DNA of 54,184 nucleotides. Origin: Euzebya sp. (lineage in GTDB: Bacteria > Actinomycetota > Nitriliruptoria > Euzebyales > Euzebyaceae). Made by a program: the position numbers and the translations under genes. Positions 8,037 to 16,745 of the stretch are shown here, piece by piece. A model generated the notes under the pieces. That model had not been told where the DNA came from, made no database searches, and saw only the letters and a list, made by a program, of their open reading frames with translations. Each line of letters starts with the position of its first letter. Position 1 is the stretch's first letter. The stretch spans positions 1 through 54,184 of the forward strand of contig NZ_CAXQBR010000055.1 in assembly GCF_964222135.1 (NCBI RefSeq). Direction: 5' to 3'.

Positions 8037-10589
8037 TCATTCGACCGCGATGGCCCGCAGCACGTCCAGTCGCGCCGCGCTCCGGGCCGGCAGGACGGCG
8101 GCGAGCACACCCGCCAGGACGGCCAGCAGGGCCGCGCCGGCCAGCTGCAGGACCGGGACGACGAAGGCCGTCATGCCCTGCTCGCCCAGCGCGCGGGTCG
8201 TGGCCCACCCCAGCACCGAGCCGAGCGCGAGGCCGACCAGGGCCCCCAGCGCGGCCACGCCGATCGACTCCCAGCGGACCATGGCCCGCACCTGCCGGCG
8301 GGTCATGCCCACCGCGCGGAGCATCCCGATCTCGCGGGTGCGCTCGCTGATGGACAGCGCCAACGTGTTCATGATGCCGAGGACGGCGATGAACAGCGCC
8401 ATGCCGAGCAGGGCGGTGACGAGCGCGAGGAGCTGGTCGACCTGCCCGGCGACGGTCTCGCCGTACTCGGTGCGGTCCTGGACGACGACCGAGGGGTAGG
8501 CGTCGGCGACCGCGGCCACCGCGGCCTGCACCTCCACGGCATCCACCCCGTCGGCGGCCGCGGCCAGGACGGCGGCGTCCATCGGTTGGGTGAGCAGCTC
8601 GTCGGAGGTCGCCGTCGAGGTCATCCACCCCGACACCAAGTCGTCGGGTTCGAAGATCGCGGCGATCCGCAGCTCGATCTCGCCGGAGCCGGGGAACCGG
8701 CCGGTGACCACGTCGCCCACGGCGTAGCCCTGGGCCGTGGCCACCTCCGCGTCGACGGCCACCGTGCGAGCGGCCTCCAGATCCGCGACCGAGCCCTCGG
8801 TGAACGTGGTGGCCGCCACCCCGTCCCAGGAGCTCGGCTCGACCGCGATGACCGTGGCGGACTCCCCCTCCATCGCGCCGAACCCGGCGCGGAGGGGGGA
8901 CACCACCGCCAGCTCGGGCAGTGCCGCGAGCTCCTCGGCCAGGACCGTCGGCACCGACCCGCCCATGAACGCGCTGCCCGCCGTCAGGACCACATCGGCG
9001 CGGAGCGTGCGGTCCAGGGCACCCGCCACCGACGCCTTCATCGACGCCGCCATGACCGCGACCGCGCTCACCAGGGCCAGGCCGACGGTCAGGGCCGCCG
9101 CGGTCGTCCACGTCCGGCGAGGGGTCCGCAGGCTGGCCCGACGAGCCAGCCGACCGACCGCGCCGAGGTGGGCGCCGTCCCCGCCGAGCAGCCGCAGGAC
9201 CGGCCGGGTCAGCGCCGGTCCGGTCGTGACGAGGGCCAGGAGCGACAGGCCGGCACCGGCACCCACGAGCACGCCGGCGCTGTCGGGCCGGGCGATGCCG
9301 CCGTAGCCCAGCAGCGCGGCTGCGGCCACCGCAGCGCCCAGGCCCACCGCCATCCGCGCGCGCGGTGGCCGGTAGGCCACGACCTGGGTGTCGCGCAGCG
9401 CCGCCATCGGGTGGATGCCGGCCGCCCGGCGGGCGGGCAGCAGCGCCGACGCGGCCGTGACGACGATCCCCACGGCGAGGGAGACGACCACGGTGCGGGG
9501 CTCGAGCACGAGCGCACCCGTGGGCATGTCCATGCCGAAGGCGTCCAACAGCCCCTGCAGGAGCAGCGCGAGGCCGAGGCCCGCGACGACCCCGAGCGCG
9601 GAGGCGAGCACGCCGACGACGACGGCCTCACCCAGGACGGCCTGCACGATCTGGCGCCGGCTGGCGCCCAGCGCCCGGAACAGCGCGAACTCGCGGGTCC
9701 GCTGCACCACGGTGATCGAGAACGTGTTGGCGATGATGAAGGCGCCGACCACCAGCGCGATCGCGGCGAACACGCCGAGGGCGGTCGTCAGGAACCCGAG
9801 CGCGTCGGAGATCTGGGCCATCGTCTCGTCCGCCCAGTCCGCGGCGGTGATGGCCTCGGCGCCGTCGGGGAGCACGGCGGCCACACGGTCGGCCAAGTCG
9901 TCGGCGTCCACATCCGGTGTGCCGCGGACGGTGATGCCGGTCACCACGCCGGGCAGGTCGAGCACCTGCTGGGCGGTCGCGAAGTCGAACTCCGCCAGCG
10001 TCGCCCCCGCGAGGTTGTCACCGTCGGGCACCGTCGACAGCCCCACGACCGTGAAGGTCCGCGGCGGTGTCGCGGCGAACACGATCTGCACCCGGTCGCC
10101 GACCCCCAAGCCGTTGCGGTCGGCGGTGATCGCGTCGATCACGACCTCGTCGTCGGCCGTCGGCTCGTGGCCGCCGTCGCGCACGACCCGGTCGCCGCCG
10201 AGGGACCAGGACACGCCGAGCGTCGGCGGCCCCATCGGCGTGATGGGGGTCCCGTCGGGGGTCACGATCTGGGCGTAGCCCTCCACCGACCCCTCGGCGC
10301 GCTCCACCCCCTCGACCGCGCCGACCTCGCTGACGAGGTCCTCCGGCAGGGTCGGGGCGCCGTAGTAGGACGCCTCGCTGCCGATGGCGATGTCCTCGGC
10401 CACCGCGGGTCGGATCATCACGTCGATGGTCTGGCTGCCGCCGCGGACCAGGTCGTCGAAGACCGCCTGCATCGTGTCGGTCAGCACGTACGTCCCCGAC
10501 ACGAACGCGACGCCCAGGACGACCGACACCGTCGTCAGGACCAGCCGCACCTTGTGGGACCGGACACCCTTGAGCGTGATCTTCCACAT
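8037..10589 (-). CDS. ABC transporter permease, FtsX/MacB type
   Basis: This integral membrane subunit (850 aa) belongs to a lipoprotein/peptide/antimicrobial-type exporter of the FtsX superfamily. An N-terminal membrane segment (about 17-38) is followed by a large extracellular domain. A first FtsX unit of three helices lies around 255-390 (TVVQRTREFALFRALGASRRQI). A fourth hydrophobic region and a second extracellular domain follow. A second FtsX unit is at about 725-850 (SISERTREIGMLRAVGMTRRQV). The duplicated TREx(A/I)xLRAxGxxRRQ segments are coupling helices that contact the ATPase. Its gene starts 26 bases after the end of the ATPase gene, so the two form an operon. Substrate is unknown. 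Confidence 0.92.
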   Translation of the reverse strand: MWKITLKGVRSHKVRLVLTTVSVVLGVAFVSGTYVLTDTMQAVFDDLVRGGSQTIDVMIRPAVAEDIAIGSEASYYGAPTLPEDLVSEVGAVEGVERAEGSVEGYAQIVTPDGTPITPMGPPTLGVSWSLGGDRVVRDGGHEPTADDEVVIDAITADRNGLGVGDRVQIVFAATPPRTFTVVGLSTVPDGDNLAGATLAEFDFATAQQVLDLPGVVTGITVRGTPDVDADDLADRVAAVLPDGAEAITAADWADETMAQISDALGFLTTALGVFAAIALVVGAFIIANTFSITVVQRTREFALFRALGASRRQIVQAVLGEAVVVGVLASALGVVAGLGLALLLQGLLDAFGMDMPTGALVLEPRTVVVSLAVGIVVTAASALLPARRAAGIHPMAALRDTQVVAYRPPRARMAVGLGAAVAAAALLGYGGIARPDSAGVLVGAGAGLSLLALVTTGPALTRPVLRLLGGDGAHLGAVGRLARRASLRTPRRTWTTAAALTVGLALVSAVAVMAASMKASVAGALDRTLRADVVLTAGSAFMGGSVPTVLAEELAALPELAVVSPLRAGFGAMEGESATVIAVEPSSWDGVAATTFTEGSVADLEAARTVAVDAEVATAQGYAVGDVVTGRFPGSGEIELRIAAIFEPDDLVSGWMTSTATSDELLTQPMDAAVLAAAADGVDAVEVQAAVAAVADAYPSVVVQDRTEYGETVAGQVDQLLALVTALLGMALFIAVLGIMNTLALSISERTREIGMLRAVGMTRRQVRAMVRWESIGVAALGALVGLALGSVLGWATTRALGEQGMTAFVVPVLQLAGAALLAVLAGVLAAVLPARSAARLDVLRAIAVE

Positions 10590-10615
10590 GGCCCCTCACC
10601 TGCCTCCCGTCCGGC

Positions 10616-11368
10616 TCAGGCCTCCAGCACCTTGATGCGGTCGAGGATCCGCTCGATGGTCGGCGCATCCATGTCGTCCACGACCCGGCCGTCGTCGAGG
10701 AAGATGGCCCGGTCTGCGTAGGACGCCGCTGTCGGGTCGTGGGTCACCATGACCAGGGTCTGGCCGAGGTCGGTCACGCACCGGCGGAGGAACGTCAGCA
10801 GCTCGGCGCTGGAGCGCGAGTCGAGGTTGCCGGTCGGCTCGTCGGCGAAGACGATCGCCGGTCGCGTGATCAGGGCGCGGACGACGGCGACGCGCTGCTG
10901 CTGCCCGCCGGACAGCTCGGCCGGCGTGTGCCGCAGCCGGTCGCCGAGGGCGGTGATCTCCACCAGCTGGTCGAGCCACGCCTGGTCCGGTCGGCGGCCG
11001 GCCAGGTCGAGGGGGAGGGTGATGTTCTCGAGCGCGGTCAGGCTCGGCACCAGGTTGAACGCCTGGAAGACGAACCCCACGTGGTCGCGGCGCAGGAGCG
11101 TCCGCTCCTGGTCGGACATCGCCGACACGTCCTGCCCGCCGATCTCGATGCGGCCCCCGTCGATGCCGTCGAGGCCGGCGAGGCAGTGCATCAGGGTCGA
11201 CTTGCCCGAGCCGCTCGGGCCCATGATCGCGGTGAACCGCGCGGCGGGCAGGTCGAGGTCGACGCCTCGCAGCGCCTCGACGCGGTTGGGGCCCTCGCCG
11301 TAGACCTTCACCACGCCGCTGGCGCGGGCCGCGAGGTCCGTCGAGACGGCTGCGATGGCGGTGGACAT
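10616..11368 (-). CDS. ABC transporter ATP-binding protein, MacB/LolD type
   Basis: This is the nucleotide-binding subunit (250 aa) that powers the FtsX-type permease encoded just downstream. Walker A is GPSGSGKST (about 49-57), the signature is LSGGQQQRVAVVRAL, and Walker B is IVFADEPTGNLDS, the EPTGNLDS form typical of the MacB/LolD/FtsE branch. The H-loop TH is seen in MVTHD. ATG 11368 has GGAGGTGCC directly upstream. The 120 bases before it include the palindrome at 11468-11481 but no clear promoter. Confidence 0.94.
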   Translation of the reverse strand: MSTAIAAVSTDLAARASGVVKVYGEGPNRVEALRGVDLDLPAARFTAIMGPSGSGKSTLMHCLAGLDGIDGGRIEIGGQDVSAMSDQERTLLRRDHVGFVFQAFNLVPSLTALENITLPLDLAGRRPDQAWLDQLVEITALGDRLRHTPAELSGGQQQRVAVVRALITRPAIVFADEPTGNLDSRSSAELLTFLRRCVTDLGQTLVMVTHDPTAASYADRAIFLDDGRVVDDMDAPTIERILDRIKVLEA

Positions 11369-11467
11369 GGCACCTCCGGTCCGCGCGGCGCCGATGATCG
11401 GCCGCGCTCAGCACCACCATCTCCCCGCCTGTCGCGGCGGTGGAGGGTCAGGTGGCCGCCCGTCCTA

Positions 11468-11481
11468 GGGCCGATCGGCCC
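11468..11481. repeat. 14-base perfect palindrome
   Basis: GGGCCGATCGGCCC reads the same on both strands. It lies between the stop of the NuoF-like gene and the ABC ATPase start. It may be a terminator stem for the NuoF-like gene or an operator for the ABC operon; the sequence does not decide. Confidence 0.35.
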
Positions 11482-11491
11482 GTCCGGGACG

Positions 11492-12817
11492 TCAGCCCTC
11501 GTCGGCGTAGGACCAGTCCCGGCGCTTGCGGTGGTAGTCGGGGTCGAACGTCGCGTGGCCCTCGGTGAGGGACTCGATCTTCGGGACCGGGGCCCGGTGC
11601 TCGGCGGGCACGGCGCCGGCACCGGCGGCGCGCGCGGCGAACGCCTCACCGAACTCGTCCAGCATCGATCCGATCGTCAGCTGCGCGCCGACGGGCAGGT
11701 AGCACCGGTTCGCGTCGGTGACGTGCGGCAGCCACCCGCGGATCCCCTCGAGGTCCTCCGGGCCTCCCCGCCCCTCGTCCAGCGCGTGGAGGTGGTCGGC
11801 CATGGCGGCCGTGCCGAGCTGGCAGGCGTTGCACTGCCCGCAGGACTCGACGGCGAGGAACTCCGCCAGCGCGGTCGTGACCTGCACGGGATCGCGGTCG
11901 GCGCCGTAGACCACGAAGCCGCCCGAGCCGAGCCCGGTGCCCGCCTCGGCGAAGGAGTCGAAGTCCATCGGCAGGTCCAGCAGGTCCGGGGTGATGACCG
12001 TGTTCGAGGTCCCCGAGATGATCCACCGGGGCTCCTCCGCCCCGGCGAGCTCGCAGATGAGCGTGCGGAGCGACGTGCCGAGCGGCAGCTCGTACACCCC
12101 GGGCCGGGGCACGTCGCCGGTCACGGTGAAGACCAACGTGCCGGGTGCGCCCTCCGTCCCCTCCGACCGCCACGCGGCCGCGCCGTCGCGCAGGATGCAG
12201 GCGACGTGGCTCAGGGTCTCGACGTTGTTGACCGCGGTCGGGTTCGGCCGGTCCATCGTGGCGAAGAGCCCCTGCATGTACGGCGGGAGGATCCGCGGCA
12301 TCGGGTTCTTCCCCTCGATGACCTCGAGCATCGCCTTCTCCTCGCCGAAGAGGTACTCGTCCGGGCCGGTGACGAGCTCCACGCGGTCCGCGCCCCGCCA
12401 GCCGGCCGCGACGGCGGCATCGATGGCCTGCTCGAGCCGGGCGACGTGGTGGGTGTGGCGGGCCTTCACCGCGATCACCGCCCCCCGCGCGCCGATGGCG
12501 TACGCCGCGATCAGCACCCCCTCCACCAGCTGGAAGGGGTTGGCCGCGATGAGCGCGCGGTCCTTGTAGGTGCCGGGCTCCCCCTCAGCGGCGTTGCACA
12601 CCAGGTAGACGTCGCCCAGGTCCGGCTGGCCGGAGACCGACGCCCACTTCGCACCCGTCGGGAACCCCGCCCCGCCACGCCCGCGGAGCCCGGACTCGGT
12701 GATCTCCGCGATCACCTCGTCGGGGTCCAGGGCGATGGCGTTCTCGAGGCCCTCGCCACCGCCGGCGGCGAGGTGGTCGGCCATGGTCTCGATCGGTGCG
12801 TCGGGGAGGAGTGCCAT
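11492..12817 (-). CDS. NuoF-like NADH-dependent flavoprotein, stand-alone
   Basis: This 441-aa protein has the fold of the complex I 51-kDa subunit (NuoF), also used in NADH-linked hydrogenases and formate dehydrogenases. The FMN/NADH-binding segments are visible: GLRGRGGAGFPTGAKW (about 43-58) and NAAEGEPGTYKDR (the usual form is NADESEPGTFKDR). An SLBB-like region follows, then the 4Fe-4S ligands ESCGQCNACQLG with a fourth Cys in NRCYLPVG. No other complex I genes are nearby, so its partner is not in view. It could transfer electrons from NADH to a separately encoded enzyme. It is divergent from the subtilase gene. I am confident of the family but not of the partner or reaction. Confidence 0.85.
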   Translation of the reverse strand: MALLPDAPIETMADHLAAGGGEGLENAIALDPDEVIAEITESGLRGRGGAGFPTGAKWASVSGQPDLGDVYLVCNAAEGEPGTYKDRALIAANPFQLVEGVLIAAYAIGARGAVIAVKARHTHHVARLEQAIDAAVAAGWRGADRVELVTGPDEYLFGEEKAMLEVIEGKNPMPRILPPYMQGLFATMDRPNPTAVNNVETLSHVACILRDGAAAWRSEGTEGAPGTLVFTVTGDVPRPGVYELPLGTSLRTLICELAGAEEPRWIISGTSNTVITPDLLDLPMDFDSFAEAGTGLGSGGFVVYGADRDPVQVTTALAEFLAVESCGQCNACQLGTAAMADHLHALDEGRGGPEDLEGIRGWLPHVTDANRCYLPVGAQLTIGSMLDEFGEAFAARAAGAGAVPAEHRAPVPKIESLTEGHATFDPDYHRKRRDWSYADEG

Positions 12818-12964
12818 GTGCCCACCATGCCAGACCGCGCTGACCAGTCACATCGGGCCGTGTCGGATATGGCCTCCAGCAGCGCCGGTCCTGGACGATG
12901 GTCACGCTCAGTAGCTACACATCACGATCGGTGCTCTCCGGTGCCGGCAGGTGGAGGCGGGTCC

Positions 12965-15900
12965 ATGGACGGATGGTTCTCGGGTCGGCGCGGGCAGGTC
13001 CTCGCCGGCATCGCGGTGGTGGGCGTGCTGCCGTTCGGCCCCGGGCTGCTCGCGCAGGTCCGCAGCGCGCCGCCGGCAGCGGCTGCGACGACGGCCTGGT
13101 CCGACCCGGTCGAGCCACAGGACGGGCTCAACCGCTTCGTCGCCGAGATCGTCGACGAGGCGACCCCCGCTGTCAGCTCCGACGACCCGGCCGTCCCCGC
13201 CAGCCCCGCCGCCCCCGCACCGGACATCGACTGGGCCAACGACCCGGACAACCCCCTCCACCTCCCGTTCGCCGACCTGTCCCCGGCCGACCGGGTGCTG
13301 CTCGAGCAACTCGACGGTGCCGACGAGGCACCCACGGGCGGTCTGGTCGTCGAGGCCACCGACCCCGCGGACCTGCTGGCCGCCCTCGAGGCCGTCGAGG
13401 GGATCGAGGACGTCGAGCCCGCCGGCCAGGGCTACCTCGCGATCACGACCAGCCTCACCGCCGAGGAGGTCGCGGCCCTCCCCGGCATCGGTGACGTCGA
13501 CCCCAACGACACCCGGCAGCTCTTCGCCGACCTCTACGACCGCCAGTGGGGGTTGTCCAACACCAGGACGCCCGGCGCGGACATCCGCTGGGAGGAGGCG
13601 CGCACCCGCGCGACCGGTGCGGGGGTCGTCGTGGCGGTGATCGACACGGGTCTGGACCTGACCCACCCGGAGTTCGCGGGGCGGATCTGGACCAACGTCG
13701 ACGAGGTGTGCGGCAACGGACGCGACGACGACGGGAACGGCTACGTCGACGACTGCCGCGGGTACGACTTCGCGGACGGCGACGCCGATGTGACCGACCG
13801 GCACGGGCACGGCACGCACGTGTCGGGGACGATCGCCGCCGCCGCCGACGGCGAGGGGGTCGTCGGCGTGGCCCCGGACGCGGTCATCATGCCGCTCAAG
13901 ATCTTCACAGACGGCGGCTACGGGCACACCGGCTGGGTCGCCCAGGCACTCGACTACGCCGTGGCGAACGGGGCCGACGTCGTCAACATGTCGATCGGTG
14001 GGGACCGCCCGGTCAGCGCCGAGCTCGCTGCGGTCCAGCGGGCCTCGGCGGCCGGCCTGTCGCTGGTCGCCGCGGCCGGCAACGATGGCCGGGACATCAC
14101 CGCGACCGGCGCCTACCCGGCCACCTACGACGTGCCCGCGATGATCTCGGTCGGCTCGACGGACTCGTCGGACCGGCCGTCGTGGTTCTCGAACCGCTCG
14201 GCGACCCTGGTCGACCTGCACGCGCCGGGGACCGACATCTGGTCGACGGTGCCGGTGGGCCGCTTCGAGTCCTACCAGGGCACGTCGATGGCGACCCCCC
14301 ACGTGGCGGGCGCCGCCGCGCTCGTCGTGCAGCGCGGTGCCTCGGGTGCGGCGGTGCGCCAGACCCTGATGGCGTCGGCCCAGCCCCTCGACAGCCTCAC
14401 CGGGCACAACGTCACCGGAGGCCGGTTGGACGCCGCGGAGGCGGTCGGCATCCCGCGGGACGCCGAGGTCGGCCTCGCGGTGGACTTCGGCTCGTTCGGC
14501 GATGCCGTGCCGGGGGAGGAGGACACTGCCACGGTTCACGTGACAGCGGACCCGACGGCCATGGACGCGGCTGAGGGCGTGGTCCGGGCGACCCTCGGCA
14601 CGGTCCACCAGAACCGCCTGTATGGCGTCGTCGACCTGCCGGTGACGGTCGCGGGTGGGCCCACCACGACGTCGTCGGACGGCGCGGTCCTGCCGCTGGG
14701 CACCTTCCCGTCCGCCGACCTGGTCGACGGGGTCGACGTCGAGCTCGGCTGGACCCTGCCAGCGGGCCGGTACGTCCTGCTGGTGGAGCTGGTCGACGCG
14801 GCCGGCGAGGCGCTGGACACCCCGCAGCTGGTGGCGTTCGCCGTCGGGGCGATGCCCCAGGACGGTCCGTCGGAGGCGCCGGAGGAGGGGGTCAGCGAGC
14901 CCCCGGCCGAGGGCGGGTCGGGTGGCGGCTCGAGCGCGCCGCCACCGGACGGCGGATCGACGGGGGGCGACCCCGGGGACGGGGGGACGGACGACGGCGA
15001 CGGGTACTACGTCGGCCCGGGCGACCCGCTGCCGGGGGACGGCTCCGGGGGTGGCTCCGGTGCCGGTGACGGGTCCGGTCCGGGGGGCGGGTCGGTTCCC
15101 GGGACTGGCGACGGCTCCGGTGCGGACACCGGGTCCGGCTCCGGCGCGGGGGCGGGGACCCCGCCAGGCGAGGGTGCCGGTGAGGGCTCCGGCGCGGGGG
15201 ACGGGACTGGTGCTGGATCGGACGCGGGTGCTGGGTCGGACGCGGGTGCGGGGTCGGGCGCCGGTGCGGGTTCGGACACCGGTGCGGGGTCGGGCGCCGG
15301 TGGCGGGTCAGGGGACCCCGGGTCGGGACCTGGTGCGCCCCCTGGTGACGGGTCCGGGCCCGGGGACGGGACGACCGCGCCACCCGCACCTGGCGACGCG
15401 CCGGCGGTCACGCCCGTCACCGGGTCGGTGTCGCCGCCGATCGGGACTGGGGGGATGACCGCGACGGTGTCCGTCGACGCGCCGGTGCCCGCTGATCCGT
15501 ACGTCCACTTCGGCGGACGGAACGCCCACGTGCTGTCCGTCGGGTCGTCGTCGGTCGTGGTCACCGTCCCCGTGCACACACCTGGCGTCGTGGACGTCGA
15601 GGTCATCGCCAGGGACGGGTCCCGGTTGGTGCTGGCCGAGGCGTTCACCTACCTCGGTGCCGACGGGGAGCTGCCACCGGCCGACGACCCCTCCGAGCCT
15701 CCCGCTGGCGGAGGTGCCGGGGGAGGGGCGGACGACGGCTCCGGGTCCGGTCCGGGGTCCGGCGACGGTCCTGAGGACGGCGGGTCAGGAGGCTCTGGGG
15801 GTGGCGGCTCTTACGGTGGTGGGTTCGGCGGTGGTGGGTCCGACGGAGGCGGCTCGGACGGTGGCGGGTCCGGCGGGGTGGCCGAACCGCCTACGGATGG

Positions 15901-16051
15901 CGGTGGTCCGAACCCCCCGGAGCCGGCTCCTCCGCTCGTGGTGGACGGCCTGACGCTCAAGCCCTTCCCGTCCACCAGCCCCCTGTCGAGGGTGTCGGTC
16001 GGCCAGCTGCAGACCTGCACGGCCGAGGTCTGCGCGGGCCGGCCGGTGTGA
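12965..16051 (+). CDS. secreted subtilisin-family serine protease with Gly-rich C-terminal arms
   Basis: This is an exported S8 protease of 1028 aa. A signal or anchor helix (about 10-28) is followed by a propeptide-like region (to about 170). The catalytic domain spans about 180-500, with Asp227 in VVAVIDTGLDLTHPEF, His282 in HGHGTHVSG and Ser441 in GTSMATPHVAG. An acidic DDDGNGYVDD loop near 255 looks like a Ca2+ site. After a beta-rich domain (about 510-640) come a long Gly/Ser/Asp low-complexity stretch, an IPT/TIG-like beta domain near 815-900, and a second Gly-rich arm. The end carries two Cys (TCTAEVCAG), and no LPXTG motif is seen. ATG 12965 has GGAGGCGGG upstream. It is probably a surface or exported protease; its substrates are unknown. 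Confidence 0.9.
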   Translation: MDGWFSGRRGQVLAGIAVVGVLPFGPGLLAQVRSAPPAAAATTAWSDPVEPQDGLNRFVAEIVDEATPAVSSDDPAVPASPAAPAPDIDWANDPDNPLHLPFADLSPADRVLLEQLDGADEAPTGGLVVEATDPADLLAALEAVEGIEDVEPAGQGYLAITTSLTAEEVAALPGIGDVDPNDTRQLFADLYDRQWGLSNTRTPGADIRWEEARTRATGAGVVVAVIDTGLDLTHPEFAGRIWTNVDEVCGNGRDDDGNGYVDDCRGYDFADGDADVTDRHGHGTHVSGTIAAAADGEGVVGVAPDAVIMPLKIFTDGGYGHTGWVAQALDYAVANGADVVNMSIGGDRPVSAELAAVQRASAAGLSLVAAAGNDGRDITATGAYPATYDVPAMISVGSTDSSDRPSWFSNRSATLVDLHAPGTDIWSTVPVGRFESYQGTSMATPHVAGAAALVVQRGASGAAVRQTLMASAQPLDSLTGHNVTGGRLDAAEAVGIPRDAEVGLAVDFGSFGDAVPGEEDTATVHVTADPTAMDAAEGVVRATLGTVHQNRLYGVVDLPVTVAGGPTTTSSDGAVLPLGTFPSADLVDGVDVELGWTLPAGRYVLLVELVDAAGEALDTPQLVAFAVGAMPQDGPSEAPEEGVSEPPAEGGSGGGSSAPPPDGGSTGGDPGDGGTDDGDGYYVGPGDPLPGDGSGGGSGAGDGSGPGGGSVPGTGDGSGADTGSGSGAGAGTPPGEGAGEGSGAGDGTGAGSDAGAGSDAGAGSGAGAGSDTGAGSGAGGGSGDPGSGPGAPPGDGSGPGDGTTAPPAPGDAPAVTPVTGSVSPPIGTGGMTATVSVDAPVPADPYVHFGGRNAHVLSVGSSSVVVTVPVHTPGVVDVEVIARDGSRLVLAEAFTYLGADGELPPADDPSEPPAGGGAGGGADDGSGSGPGSGDGPEDGGSGGSGGGGSYGGGFGGGGSDGGGSDGGGSGGVAEPPTDGGGPNPPEPAPPLVVDGLTLKPFPSTSPLSRVSVGQLQTCTAEVCAGRPV

Positions 16052-16105
16052 GCCCGCGGGGCTTCCCGGCCACCGCCGGTCGGGCGCGGCACCCTGGGTC
16101 CGGCC

Positions 16106-16729
16106 ATGACCGACCCCTCCACCGCCCCAGGCCGCACACGAACCCGCCTGCGTGCCGTCGCCGTCTACTGCGGGTCCAGCCCGGGCGCCCGGGAGTCCTT
16201 CGCCGAGGGTGCCGCCGCGCTCGGCCGGGCCCTCGCGCGGCGTGACATCCGCCTGGTCTACGGCGGGGGCCGGGTCGGGCTGATGGGGGTGATCGCCGAC
16301 ACGGTCCTGGCCGAGGGCGGCGAGGTCCACGGGGTGATCACCCGCGCCCTCATGGACCGGGAGGTCGGCCACGGCGGGCTGACCCGCCTCGACGTCGTCG
16401 AGACCATGCACGACCGCAAGGCGCTGATGGCCGACCTGGTCGACGGCTTCGTGATGCTCCCCGGCGGGTTCGGGACCCTGGACGAGTTCTTCGAGGCGCT
16501 CACCTGGACCCAGCTGGGGATCCACACCAAGCCGTGCGGGATCGTCGACGTCGACGGGTACTTCGCGCCCCTCATCCAGTTCATGGACCGGGCGGTCGCC
16601 CAGCGCTTCGTCGCCCAGGCGCACCGCGACATGGTGGTGACGGCGGCCGACGCGGACCAGGTCCTCGACCTGCTCGCTGCCTGGCAGCCGCCGGACACCA
16701 GCAAGTGGCTGGACCGCAGCGAGCGCTGA
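16106..16729 (+). CDS. LOG-family nucleoside 5'-monophosphate phosphoribohydrolase
   Basis: A Rossmann-fold enzyme (207 aa) of the LOG/TIGR00730 family that removes the base from cytokinin-type or other nucleoside monophosphates. The signature PGGFGTLDEFFE (about 116-127) is intact, along with VYCGSSPGA near the N-terminus, YGGGRVGLMG, and the conserved Arg/Lys of MHDRKALM. Bacterial members act on AMP or N6-modified AMP; the physiological substrate here is not known. It converges on glyA with only 16 bases between the stop codons. Confidence 0.9.
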   Translation: MTDPSTAPGRTRTRLRAVAVYCGSSPGARESFAEGAAALGRALARRDIRLVYGGGRVGLMGVIADTVLAEGGEVHGVITRALMDREVGHGGLTRLDVVETMHDRKALMADLVDGFVMLPGGFGTLDEFFEALTWTQLGIHTKPCGIVDVDGYFAPLIQFMDRAVAQRFVAQAHRDMVVTAADADQVLDLLAAWQPPDTSKWLDRSER

Positions 16730-16745
16730 GCCCCAGACCTCAGGG

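Noticed and set aside
11468-11481. Defined operator of the ABC exporter
   Set aside because: The palindrome is real, but its position also fits a terminator of the NuoF-like gene, and no regulator gene is adjacent.
10739-12964. N-terminal extension of the subtilase
   Set aside because: The open frame upstream of 12965 is antisense to the NuoF-like and ABC genes; a good start and ribosome site are at 12965.
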